Shown here: positions 52,539 to 61,116 of the stretch, piece after piece
Position numbering within the stretch: the stretch's first letter is position 1
How the letters are laid out: the number at the start of each line of letters is the position of its first letter
NCBI RefSeq assembly: GCF_033100135.1
Contig: NZ_CP136920.1
Span: 2,599,001-2,663,000 of the forward strand
Direction: 5' to 3'
Length of the DNA: 64,000 bases
Source of the DNA: Rubellicoccus peritrichatus
GTDB taxonomy: Bacteria; Verrucomicrobiota; Verrucomicrobiia; Opitutales; Cerasicoccaceae
The notes under the pieces: generated by a model
What the model saw: the letters and a program-made list of their open reading frames with translations, nothing else
Databases searched by the model: none
Told to the model about the DNA's origin: nothing
Position numbers and translations under genes: made by a program

Positions 52539-54818
52539 TCAAACCTGGTTTTTAAAAACACTAATTCCCATGATACTTTTGAGGTCATTTCCTGAGGGTT
52601 TGGGTAGTCTCAGTTTTAATGATGAGGTCCGGATTGGTTGATCGAAATGTATTTCAATGCGGCTTTCATGGTTGTCAGTAATAGAGTAAATGACCTGCTC
52701 GTCGCCATCTAGGATTTCGAAAGCCTGTTGGCAGAATGGCATGATGTTTTCTGGATGTCCCATTAGCACGGATTCCATTGCATGGTCGAAGTCCGTATCC
52801 AGGAAAACGGTCAATTGCTTAATGGTTTGACTTTCGTCCCACTCAAGCTGAAGAGTCGGCTGAGGGTCATCTTGGGCAGGGATCCAGGCATTGGTTCCTG
52901 CCGATGGGCGCTTAACGCCGTTGCTTATGTGTTCGCAGCTGAAGCAGGCGATAGGTTGGCTGAATTTTACAGCAAAATTTTTACCACCGGGGCGTCTTTG
53001 CGGGCACCAGAATGGCATAGCGTTGCCACCTAGTTTTTCTTCGTCTTCTTTACTTTGTTCGTAGCCTTGATCTTTTGTTGTGAGCCAACCAGAAAGCCGA
53101 AGGTCGCTTGTATGAATGGCTACGGATTCGTTTTTCATGAAGACCAAATAGACATGTCTCGTTTCGTCAATGTTGGCGTCGAAGGTGACTTCGACGGATT
53201 GGTTATTGCCAGTAGTTAATTGGATTTCTTTCGACTCTAAAACAATATTTGGTGTGTGCGTGCTGGTGTAGGCGCTAACACGTAATTCCACGGTTAGGGT
53301 GGTTTCTGCAAAAGCATCAATGATGACGTTCATGCTTGGCAGGGCACCAGGGTTGACGGGAATCATCTGTGCCCACGAGGATTCTAACTTTACGGTTTCT
53401 CCACAATCAGGGAGATTGGAAACAATATATTCACTCGATGCTGAGATGGTGGCTGTCTGTGCCAGGTCAGCAGAATCATTAACTTTGATGCGAGGGATAT
53501 GCTGCCCCGTTCGCTCCAGGCGAACTTGAAGTTCTGGGTAATGTTTCTCGTGGTAAATGTCCGCTGGTTGGCACTGTTTTTCCAGGCACATTTTGGCGGC
53601 AATGCCAACGGCTTGTCCGGAATGTGCTGCGGTGGCGATAACTCGCGTGGAGCCAAAGGCTACATGGGAGGAACTGGTGATACGGCCGGTGAGGAAGAGA
53701 TTGTCAATGTTGCGGCTATATAAGCAGCGGTATGGAATTTGGTAGATGCCTTGAGGGTGCATGTGTATGCTACCTGGCTTTTCGCTGTAAACGCCATCGG
53801 CAGGGTGCAGGTCAATGGACCAACCACCAAAGCTGACCGCATCCTCAAACTGTGTTAGATTGACAATATCCTTTTGGGTTAGAATGTGGTCACCTTCAAA
53901 GCGACGGCTTTCTCGTTTGCCTGGAATGGTGCCTACCCATTCAAGGGTCAAGTTTCTGGCATCAGGGAATTTGCCTGAATTTTTGATGTAATCCCAGACG
54001 CCGTAGACGATTTGCCAGAGTTCCCATTTGATTTTTTCACTGTCGTGGACGGTGTCCAAGCGGCCTCCATATTCGATCCACCAAAGTTTACAACCAGACT
54101 CCTCGGTTTTGAAGTCCTTATAGCGAGGAATAATTTTTTCGATATCCTTCATCGCAAAACTGGGGGCGATGAAGTCGACTGGCTTTCCGGTATCCTTACT
54201 GTAAAAATAGATCGAGTGTCCAAGTAGGCTGCCGAACGATTCGTCTGGTGCAAATAGCTCGCCGAATTCGTCTTTTGTTTCAGCACCCATCCGAAAGGCA
54301 GCGCCTGCCATAAAGCCGACAATGCCGTCTCCGGAGCCATCACAGAAATACGGTGCTGCTACTTTGTAGGTCGTGGAATTCTGACTGCAAAACGCAGTGA
54401 TGGACCTAATACGATTCGGAGATTCCTTTTCGACATCGTAGACGGCTGTGTTTAAGAGGAGAGTGATATTGGGCTCATTGGTTACCTTCTCAAGCAGCAG
54501 AATGTCGAAGATTAGTGGATTGCCCTCTGCATTGCGGTACATGTTCTCCACCAGGATCTCGTCCATGATACCTCCTTCTCGCGACCAGCGGTTGTTATTG
54601 TACATGTGAGCCGTAGCGCCCAGCACCCATAACCTTACTTCGCTTGAGGCATTGCCGCCAAGGACGGGTCGATCTTGAATCAGGGTTACTTTAGCGCCCT
54701 GCCTGGCCGCCGTGATAGCCGTACAAACGGCTGCGACGCCGCCTCCGGCAATGGCAAGGTCGCAGGATAAGTGTTCGCATTTTAATTCGCGTCGATCCGT
54801 AGGGTCACTGACTATCAT
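52539..54818 (-). CDS. FAD-dependent oxidoreductase with C-terminal accessory domain
   Basis: 759 residues, no signal peptide. The N-terminal FAD domain carries the dinucleotide motif DLAIAGGGVAAVCTAITAARQGAKVTLIQDRPVLGGNASSE (20-60), typical of the PF12831-like oxidoreductases common in PVC genomes, often beside glycan enzymes. Residues after about 450 are beta-rich and may be a carbohydrate- or substrate-binding module. The electron acceptor and substrate are unknown; a sugar or sugar-derived compound is inferred from its place. It is divergent from the AraC gene. Confidence 0.8.
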   Translation of the reverse strand: MIVSDPTDRRELKCEHLSCDLAIAGGGVAAVCTAITAARQGAKVTLIQDRPVLGGNASSEVRLWVLGATAHMYNNNRWSREGGIMDEILVENMYRNAEGNPLIFDILLLEKVTNEPNITLLLNTAVYDVEKESPNRIRSITAFCSQNSTTYKVAAPYFCDGSGDGIVGFMAGAAFRMGAETKDEFGELFAPDESFGSLLGHSIYFYSKDTGKPVDFIAPSFAMKDIEKIIPRYKDFKTEESGCKLWWIEYGGRLDTVHDSEKIKWELWQIVYGVWDYIKNSGKFPDARNLTLEWVGTIPGKRESRRFEGDHILTQKDIVNLTQFEDAVSFGGWSIDLHPADGVYSEKPGSIHMHPQGIYQIPYRCLYSRNIDNLFLTGRITSSSHVAFGSTRVIATAAHSGQAVGIAAKMCLEKQCQPADIYHEKHYPELQVRLERTGQHIPRIKVNDSADLAQTATISASSEYIVSNLPDCGETVKLESSWAQMIPVNPGALPSMNVIIDAFAETTLTVELRVSAYTSTHTPNIVLESKEIQLTTGNNQSVEVTFDANIDETRHVYLVFMKNESVAIHTSDLRLSGWLTTKDQGYEQSKEDEEKLGGNAMPFWCPQRRPGGKNFAVKFSQPIACFSCEHISNGVKRPSAGTNAWIPAQDDPQPTLQLEWDESQTIKQLTVFLDTDFDHAMESVLMGHPENIMPFCQQAFEILDGDEQVIYSITDNHESRIEIHFDQPIRTSSLKLRLPKPSGNDLKSIMGISVFKNQV

Positions 54819-54893
54819 GCGAAAAAGTATACGTTATTTAGGCTAAGAAATCCATGGACATAGTCACTGAAAATTTATACTGAAACGTTAATT
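54819..54893. promoter_or_regulatory. Divergent control region of the FAD oxidoreductase and AraC genes
   Basis: The 75 bases between the two start codons must hold both promoters. Two similar AT-rich elements, one with GTATACGTTA and one with TATACTGAAACGTTA, could be regulator half-sites. The AraC protein encoded to the right is the natural candidate to bind here. Confidence 0.35.
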
Positions 54894-55739
54894 ATGGAAA
54901 AAATACTACCACTGGAAAGAATGGATGTTCGACGATGGCTGGGTAGTTTGCAGGAGCCTCAAAAAAGCCTGTCAATGTCTTCAAATAAAAAGGTGCCAGG
55001 GTATTGTGAGTTTGCCAATAGCTGGAGAGTAGATACTGATGGAATCGGCGAACATCTTTTATACTATGTGATTAAAGGGGAATTTGAAGCGACTGTTGGC
55101 GGATCGACCTATCGATGTATCCCTCACGACCTTCTTTGGCTAAGTCCTGATACACCTTTTGTTTATCAGAAAGTGAACGAGAACGCATTGGCCTTTTATC
55201 GGTTTCGGCTATCATTAGAAACGGGTAATTGTCGGTTGGGAATTGAACCGCGCGTTATAAAGGTATCGAACATTCGTTCGGCTATATCGCTGTTTGAGCA
55301 GATCGTTTACGACATTGACTTTCCTGATGCTTATTCACGCTGGCGGCTTAGAGGACTGTTGCTTGCCTTATGCTCTGATGTTTTGGAAACCAAGCAACAA
55401 AAGCAGAATGATTCCATACGTCGTTTAACGAGGGCTCAAATGAGAAAGCTCAAGCATTACTTTCACAATAATCATCGCGTGTGGCCGACTCCAGCGGATT
55501 TTGCCGAACAGATTGGTTTGAGCCCACACTATTTTACTCAGTTATTTACTGCCTCATTTGGCATGTCTCCTCGTAAATGGATAACTCGGGAGCGTATTAT
55601 TATTGCTCAAGACCAATTGCTAGAGTCGAATTGTAATATCTCAGAGTTAGCCGCTGATTTGGGCTATCGAAATGTCTATTTCTTTAGTCGCCAGTTTAAG
55701 GAAGTGATGGGTATGAGTCCGTCTCGGTATCGGAACTAA
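54894..55739 (+). CDS. AraC-family transcriptional regulator
   Basis: 281 residues. The N-terminal ~150 form a cupin-like effector domain (LLYYVIKGEFEATVGGSTYRCIPHDLLWLSPDTPF), as in sugar-responsive AraC/RhaS proteins. The C-terminal ~100 contain two HTH units, TPADFAEQIGLSPHYFTQLFTASFGMSPRKWI and NISELAADLGYRNVYFFSRQFKEVMGMSPSRYR. It probably senses a sugar and controls the divergent oxidoreductase and perhaps the lyase/fucosidase genes. It is a paralogue in type, not close in sequence, of the AraC fragment at the left edge. Confidence 0.88.
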   Translation: MEKILPLERMDVRRWLGSLQEPQKSLSMSSNKKVPGYCEFANSWRVDTDGIGEHLLYYVIKGEFEATVGGSTYRCIPHDLLWLSPDTPFVYQKVNENALAFYRFRLSLETGNCRLGIEPRVIKVSNIRSAISLFEQIVYDIDFPDAYSRWRLRGLLLALCSDVLETKQQKQNDSIRRLTRAQMRKLKHYFHNNHRVWPTPADFAEQIGLSPHYFTQLFTASFGMSPRKWITRERIIIAQDQLLESNCNISELAADLGYRNVYFFSRQFKEVMGMSPSRYRN

Positions 55740-55908
55740 ATCTTTTATCGATACCCTTTGAATGTAATGAAGTGGCTTTGAGGTATGCGCTGTAAGAGAG
55801 TATTTGGTTGCTGACTGCTTTACCTCACTCCGTTTCAGCTAATGCAATTTGAGAACTAATGTGGTGCGCATTGACGGGGGTTGTGAGGTCGAAAGATTAG
55901 ATATTTCT

Positions 55909-55924
55909 TTACAATACAGTAGTT
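55909..55924 (+). promoter_or_regulatory. Shared accessory-region element, copy 4
   Basis: TTACAATACAGTAGTT contains the TAYWGTAGTT core (TACAGTAGTT). Its first 14 bases are, with one mismatch, the reverse complement of the dyad part of copy 2. It lies 366 bases before the ABC gene, so a direct promoter role for that operon is doubtful. Confidence 0.3.
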
Positions 55925-56114
55925 GTGGGGTAAATTCAATTTAAGTTTATAATTCGTTTAGTATTCTGATGGTAATTAAATACCCAATAGTAATTGAATT
56001 TCTAGTTTTGAAATTAATATACCAGAGCTAATAATCTTTCATCTTCTAATAGATACCCCATTTGAATAATTTGCACTTATTTTTTTGCGTAAGCTCTATG
56101 CTTATTTCGTGCCC

Positions 56115-56130
56115 AAATCGCATGCGATTT
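56115..56130. promoter_or_regulatory. Perfect 16-base palindrome upstream of the ABC operon
   Basis: AAATCGCATGCGATTT is fully self-complementary, 160 bases before the ATG at 56290. With no loop it is more like a dimeric regulator's operator than an RNA hairpin. Confidence 0.45.
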
Positions 56131-56289
56131 ACATACGGTCTATTGCCCTGTTTCTGAGTTTGGTTTGGTGATTGATGATTTTTAAATCAAAGCCATTTCA
56201 CTTTTGTTATTCGGTTTGATGGTATTGGGGGAGGTGATCCGCTTTGTTTCTGCTGTAGCAATGTGATTGCTCTATGACTTTAAAATGAT

Positions 56290-57201
56290 ATGCTTTCGTT
56301 AAATAAATTAACTAAAAAGTATGGACAAAAGACGGTAGTAGATAGTCTAAATCTCGAGCTTGAGTCCGGAGAAATTCTAGGCTTTCTTGGCCCGAACGGT
56401 GCTGGAAAATCTACTACCATGAAGATGATAACGGGCTTTTTGCTGCCCACGTCAGGCTCAGCTAGTATTAATGGCTTCAATGCGATCGACAGCCCGGTGG
56501 AATTAAAACGCCTCATCGGGTATCTTCCAGAGCGCGGCCCTTTATATGAAGAAATGACCATTTTGGAATTCCTGAAGTTCTCCGGTGGTGTGCGCGGCTT
56601 ATTAAAGACGGAGCTGGCGCGCGGATTGGAAAGGGTGCTTGATGCGTGTGAACTCAGTGACGTCAGGCATCAAGTTGTTGGAACGCTGAGTAAGGGCTAT
56701 CGACAACGCGTAGGAATGGCACAAGCCATTATTCATGATCCTCCCTGTTTGATCCTTGATGAGCCTACGGATGGCTTAGACCCGAACCAGAAGCGAGAGA
56801 TGCGTCGCTTAATCGCCGGCATGTCTTCAAAGGGCATTATCGTTTCAACGCACATTCTTGAGGAGGTTGAGGCCGTGTGTAATCGCGTTGTGATTTTAGA
56901 TAAAGGGCGAATCGTTGCGAATGAAACCCCTGAATCCCTCATGCAGTTTCATGAAAAATATCGAGTCATATGTTTAAAGGCGAATCCGGACAATCTTTTG
57001 GAAATCAAAACCTTCATTGAAGAAAAACAGTATGTCGCTCGTGTGGTTACGGATGCTGATGGTCTAAATATTTATCCTGACCAAAAGAAGGATATTGAAC
57101 AAGCGCTTTGGCAAGATCTTCGTCAAACGTCTTGGGGTATCCACTCGCTTTCCCCAATAGTCATCCGGATGGATGATGTGTTTGAGTCGTTAACTCAATA
57201 A
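56290..57201 (+). CDS. ABC transporter ATP-binding protein (GldA-like)
   Basis: 303 residues. Walker A GPNGAGKST (34-42), Q-loop region YLPERGPLY, signature LSKGYRQRVGMAQ, Walker B LILDEPTDGLD, and a switch His in STHILEEVE. A C-terminal ~80-residue extension follows, as in drug/gliding-type exporters (GldA, YxlF). It energises the membrane protein encoded next, three bases downstream. The cargo is unknown. The PLYEEMT motif after the Q-loop is frequent in GldA-like proteins. Confidence 0.88.
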   Translation: MLSLNKLTKKYGQKTVVDSLNLELESGEILGFLGPNGAGKSTTMKMITGFLLPTSGSASINGFNAIDSPVELKRLIGYLPERGPLYEEMTILEFLKFSGGVRGLLKTELARGLERVLDACELSDVRHQVVGTLSKGYRQRVGMAQAIIHDPPCLILDEPTDGLDPNQKREMRRLIAGMSSKGIIVSTHILEEVEAVCNRVVILDKGRIVANETPESLMQFHEKYRVICLKANPDNLLEIKTFIEEKQYVARVVTDADGLNIYPDQKKDIEQALWQDLRQTSWGIHSLSPIVIRMDDVFESLTQ

Positions 57202-57204
57202 GCG

Positions 57205-59727
57205 ATGCGTATCTTTCTATCCCTTCTCGCTCGCGAATTTTTTGGTTATTTTCGCTCACCCATTGCTTATGTCATCTTAGCGCTTTTTGTGGTGGGACTC
57301 GCTGTGATGACTTGGTTCTTCGGGAACTTTTTTGAGCACAATGAGGCCAGCCTCTGGATCTTTTTCCTGCATGTCCCGACCGTATTTCTTTTTTTGGCAC
57401 CCGCGGTTGGCATGCGGCTCTGGTCAGAAGAAAAAAACGCTGGCACTCATGAGTTGCTATTAACCTATCCTGTCTCGACGTTCACGGTGGTCGCGGCGAA
57501 GTTTATGGCGAGTTGGCTCTTTCTCGTTTTTGCACTTTTCCTGACTGCTGGCATGCCGTTGACCATTGCCTATTTGGGGGATCCTGATTGGGGCCTAGTC
57601 GTGACTGGATATCTTGCGTCGATCCTCCTGGCGGGCTCTTACCTGGGCTTTTGCATGTTTGCCTCTTCTTTGACAAAGAACCAAGTCATCAGTTTTGTTT
57701 TCGGATTTTTGCTTTGTTTTTTGCTCATGTTCCTGGGCTTGAGCATATTCAATGAGTATCTGCGTAATATTGGCCTTCCGATTGGTGTCGTTGACTTTAT
57801 CGCTGGTTTTAGCACGACGCCTCATTTCACGAACTTCGTGAAAGGCATTATATTTTTCCGGGACATCATTTTCTTTGTGGTCGTTATTGCATGTGGCTTG
57901 TGGATGAACGTAGAGGTAGTCTCCGTTCGGCCTAGAAAAAAGAAACTGCTCTCTTTGATGCTCATGTTTTACGGTGCGGTTATCATCATTGCCGGAAGCC
58001 GGTACATTCCCTGGAAATTTGATGCGACAGCCCACAAGGCTTATACCTTGAGCCAGGGAACTAAAGACCTGTTAAAGGAAATCGACCGGCCGATTACGCT
58101 TAACTACTATTTTAGCCGGAGTACTTCGGATGTTGCTCTTCAAGTTAAAAACTTTGCGCTTCTCGTGGAGGAGTTGTTGAAGCAGTACGCTAAGGAAGCG
58201 GACGGCATGATCACGCTTAAGATCTTTGATCCGAAGATAGACTCTGATGAGGAAATGATGGCGCGCCGTTCCAATATTCAAGGGCATACGCTTCAAAATG
58301 GAGAGCCTTTTTATTTCGGGTTGGAGATTATTCAGAGTGAGCGTAATGAACGCATCCCGGCATTCTACCCCAAGCAGGAGCTCTACTTGGAGCATTACCT
58401 TTCGAAGGCGATCTATGAGGTTCAACTGGTCGATAAGCCAACGCTGGGGGTCTTTACTAAGTTGCCTTTGTTCGAGCAAAAAAGGGAATCCGGCGGTATG
58501 GGGCCGACGTTCTTTGGCCTGCTGGACGAGCTTGAGTATCGCTACCAGATGTTGCCGCTTGCGGATGACGTCATTCCTGACAAGGTTGATTGTTTGCTAC
58601 TGTTGCACCCTGGAGATGCTTCAGAGGCCAGGTTGCAGGCGATTCAAGCGTTTGTCCTGCAAGGCAAGCCAGTTGCCTTCGTCTTGGATCCGCTTTCGAA
58701 TGTTGAAAGGGATTTGATGCCTATTGAGGAGCGAATCAATGTGGCGCATACTTTTTCTAGTGATGTCTTTGCTTTGTTTGAGCCTTGGGGAATTGAGTAT
58801 GACGCCAGCCTCATGGTCGGGGATGGTGAGCTGTTGACCGAAGTCCTTGCCGATGAGGATCGGCAGCCGCTTTATTTTCCCTGGTGGATCACAGTAACCG
58901 ACTTTACTGAAAGTATTCCAGGCTTTGAGGTGTTGCGTCGGGTGACCTGGGTTGAGGGAGGAAGCATTGCTTTGGCGGAAGGTAGTTCGTTGAAGCTAGA
59001 GCCCCTATTGGAGACCAGCCTGCAAAGTGGGCAGGAGACCTCTGAGGCAAGCAATAGATTTTCGGATCGTCGTCTTGCCAGTTTATTTGAGTCAGATGGC
59101 AAAAACCGCTACCTGGCGGGAATCGTGAGTGGTGTTTTTCCTAGGAGCGATACGGGTAATCAGGTGGCTGAAGAAGAGGGCAGGATACTGCTTTTTGCTG
59201 ACAGCGACTTTTTGGCCGACGCTTTTTCGATGACTGTCGATAACGAAGGGGAGCTTGTTCCGTACAATGATAATATCGCATTCTTTATGGCGGCACTCGG
59301 CCATCTAAATGGCAACGAAGATGCCGTCTCGATTCGGCCGGGCGGATTTTCTGCGCGCCCGTTTTCAAGGATTGAAAAAAAACGTGAGTATGCTCATGCG
59401 GCTCATGCGGAGCGACTGGCAGGATTGAAAGAGGAGATGGATGTGGTCCAGGAAAACTTAAAAGTCGCCAAGGAAGAGCAAGCTGAGGCTCGAGTCTTAA
59501 TTCAGACGCCGGAGATGATCGACCGCATTGCCGCCTTTGAGGAGCAGGAGCGCACGATTCTCTCTGAGATGCGAAAAATCCGGGAAAGCTTTCGTGAAGA
59601 AGTCGAAAGAGAAAAGTTCGTTCTCCAGACGCTCAATCTAGTGGTTGTTCCCATCATTCTCTTTGTTTGGGCCTTCCTGTATCTCCACAATCGAATTCGC
59701 AAAAGTCGCTCCTCAGGTGTGTCATGA
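57205..59727 (+). CDS. ABC permease fused to GldG-like auxiliary protein (GldF-GldG fusion)
   Basis: 840 residues. Residues 1-240 are a six-helix ABC-2 permease (GldF-like): FGYFRSPIAYVILALF and GMRLWSEEKNAGTHELLLTYPVS are typical. A linking helix (about 250-265) leads to a large periplasmic GldG/ABC_transp_aux-like region (270-730) with HKAYTLSQGTKDLLKEIDRPITLNYYFS and PVAFVLDPLSNVERD. A coiled coil (about 735-795) and a final transmembrane helix (about 810-830) close the protein. In Bacteroidota GldF and GldG are separate and serve gliding; here they are one chain and no other gliding gene is seen. Confidence 0.85.
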   Translation: MRIFLSLLAREFFGYFRSPIAYVILALFVVGLAVMTWFFGNFFEHNEASLWIFFLHVPTVFLFLAPAVGMRLWSEEKNAGTHELLLTYPVSTFTVVAAKFMASWLFLVFALFLTAGMPLTIAYLGDPDWGLVVTGYLASILLAGSYLGFCMFASSLTKNQVISFVFGFLLCFLLMFLGLSIFNEYLRNIGLPIGVVDFIAGFSTTPHFTNFVKGIIFFRDIIFFVVVIACGLWMNVEVVSVRPRKKKLLSLMLMFYGAVIIIAGSRYIPWKFDATAHKAYTLSQGTKDLLKEIDRPITLNYYFSRSTSDVALQVKNFALLVEELLKQYAKEADGMITLKIFDPKIDSDEEMMARRSNIQGHTLQNGEPFYFGLEIIQSERNERIPAFYPKQELYLEHYLSKAIYEVQLVDKPTLGVFTKLPLFEQKRESGGMGPTFFGLLDELEYRYQMLPLADDVIPDKVDCLLLLHPGDASEARLQAIQAFVLQGKPVAFVLDPLSNVERDLMPIEERINVAHTFSSDVFALFEPWGIEYDASLMVGDGELLTEVLADEDRQPLYFPWWITVTDFTESIPGFEVLRRVTWVEGGSIALAEGSSLKLEPLLETSLQSGQETSEASNRFSDRRLASLFESDGKNRYLAGIVSGVFPRSDTGNQVAEEEGRILLFADSDFLADAFSMTVDNEGELVPYNDNIAFFMAALGHLNGNEDAVSIRPGGFSARPFSRIEKKREYAHAAHAERLAGLKEEMDVVQENLKVAKEEQAEARVLIQTPEMIDRIAAFEEQERTILSEMRKIRESFREEVEREKFVLQTLNLVVVPIILFVWAFLYLHNRIRKSRSSGVS

Positions 59728-60782
59728 AGCTCAAAATTTTTATCATTATCATCCTAGGCCTCGTTGTTACTACCGCAATTTTCTGGTTCGAGAAAAAGTC
59801 GTCCGAGCCATCCTTTGCGCCGCTGGAGGTCGGGGCTCCAGTTGTGGATATGGACATGATTCGCGAGGCAAAGAAAATTATGGTAAAAACTCATATGACT
59901 GCTCCCGAATATTTTGCTTTAGTGCGTGAGGATTCAGGGCATTGGTTTGTGCCTGGGTATCACGGAATCCTTGCATCCTACGCACAAATGCAGCAGTTGG
60001 TTGAAAGGCTTTTGAAGTCAGAGGTTATTCGTTTTATCGAAGATCCAACACCCGAAGAGCTTGAACGCTATAATATCGGTGAAACGGGCGTAAGCTTTCA
60101 CGACAAAGAAGGCCATGTCATACAGAAAATCGAGTTTGGCGGGCAGGTCGCGGTAGAAGAGGGCTCATCCGCTGAGTATCTTGCTCGGATTAATGATGAT
60201 AGTCGCATTGCCGTGATCACGGTAAGACCATTCCTCAATGGAGACATCGATAAATGGGGTTCGACCAAGTTGTTTAACTTCATCGACGAGGATGTTGCGG
60301 AGTTGCTTTGGCGACCTCAGCCAAGTGGTAAAGAGTACTTATTCAAGCGAACATCATCTGAAGAACCGTTGACCCTTGTTGGACAGGGAGCCTTCATTGA
60401 TCCGAAAGCATTGACGGTGCTGGTTCAAAACCTTACGCGAATTCGCTTTGAAGCACTTACTCCCAAGGGCGATTCACGTGCCCAGGCATCGTTAGAATCT
60501 GCGCATAGTTACCAACTAAAAACCTTCGATGGCAGGGAAGCGAATATTGCGCTTGGACGGATTCCAGAGGACCTGAAAATTCCTATTGTGCAAGAAATTC
60601 CGATTGGCCTAGACACGGTCGAGAATTTGCCGGTTGGAGATGTTGAGAGCTATATCAATGTCGAAATGGAGTCCACGGAATGGAACCATATTCTAGAGCG
60701 TTTTTATTTTAGTCTCCCTGTGTATCTTTATGTGACTCTGGCTCCTGAAGAAGAGAAGCTTGTTCTAGGCAAGGTTCAATGA
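59724..60782 (+). CDS. DUF4340-like membrane-anchored periplasmic protein
   Basis: 352 residues from ATG 59724, overlapping the fusion gene stop (ATGA). One N-terminal transmembrane helix (about 4-22), then an extracytoplasmic region. DUF4340-like patterns: FALVREDSGHWFVPGYHGILASYAQMQQLVERLLKSEVIRFIEDPTPEELERYNIGETGVSFHD and a later RIRFEALTPKG. Such proteins accompany GldG-type ABC systems; the function is unknown but the fixed order suggests a third component of the same complex. An upstream in-frame start at 59667 would lie inside the fusion gene and is rejected. Confidence 0.8.
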   Translation: MKLKIFIIIILGLVVTTAIFWFEKKSSEPSFAPLEVGAPVVDMDMIREAKKIMVKTHMTAPEYFALVREDSGHWFVPGYHGILASYAQMQQLVERLLKSEVIRFIEDPTPEELERYNIGETGVSFHDKEGHVIQKIEFGGQVAVEEGSSAEYLARINDDSRIAVITVRPFLNGDIDKWGSTKLFNFIDEDVAELLWRPQPSGKEYLFKRTSSEEPLTLVGQGAFIDPKALTVLVQNLTRIRFEALTPKGDSRAQASLESAHSYQLKTFDGREANIALGRIPEDLKIPIVQEIPIGLDTVENLPVGDVESYINVEMESTEWNHILERFYFSLPVYLYVTLAPEEEKLVLGKVQ

Positions 60783-61116
60783 GCTTTGCTGAAAGTAATT
60801 GCTTTGTAGTAATGCTGGTCATGGGCAGAAATTAATGAACCCACAAGCATTCTAAAGTGTAAGCTATTCATTGCATAGTCCTTATTTATAAAAGACTAAG
60901 GGTGTTTAATAAGTTTTTATAAAAAAAAGCTTGCTATATAGTAATTTGAATTCAAGAATAGGAAAATCGTATCCTAAATTCATATTCAGCACCCCATAAT
61001 CCCCCTCCCAGTGCAGTTCTTGGCTGAATTATTAAAGCCTCAGATACCTCGCTTGTTAAACAGACTTTCCATGGCTACCTGTAGCCATAAATCACCCAAA
61101 TCGTAAAAATAAAAGT
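60783..61116. other. 334-base gap before the PL-like gene
   Basis: No gene found. It holds a weak copy of the shared element (60937-60946, TATAGTAATT, nine of ten to copy 3), an A8 run at about 60921-60928 and a perfect 18-base dyad (61071-61088). Confidence 0.45.
61071..61088. promoter_or_regulatory. Perfect 18-base dyad before the PL-like gene
   Basis: ATGGCTAC-CT-GTAGCCAT has perfect 8-base arms around two bases and ends 28 bases before the ATG at 61117. The two-base centre is too tight for an RNA hairpin loop, so an operator for a dimeric regulator such as a LacI/GntR-type repressor is more likely. Confidence 0.5.

Larger units (their letters stand above)
55740..56289. other. 550-base AT-rich gap before the ABC operon
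   Basis: No credible coding frame. It holds a shared-type element (55909-55924), a perfect 16-base palindrome (56115-56130) and long A/T tracts. The ABC operon promoter should be in its right part. Confidence 0.5.

Noticed and set aside
52420-52641. Plus-strand 73-residue frame after the heparinase-like gene
   Set aside because: Its 3' half is antisense to the FAD oxidoreductase, it has no domain or ribosome binding site, and the composition is irregular.
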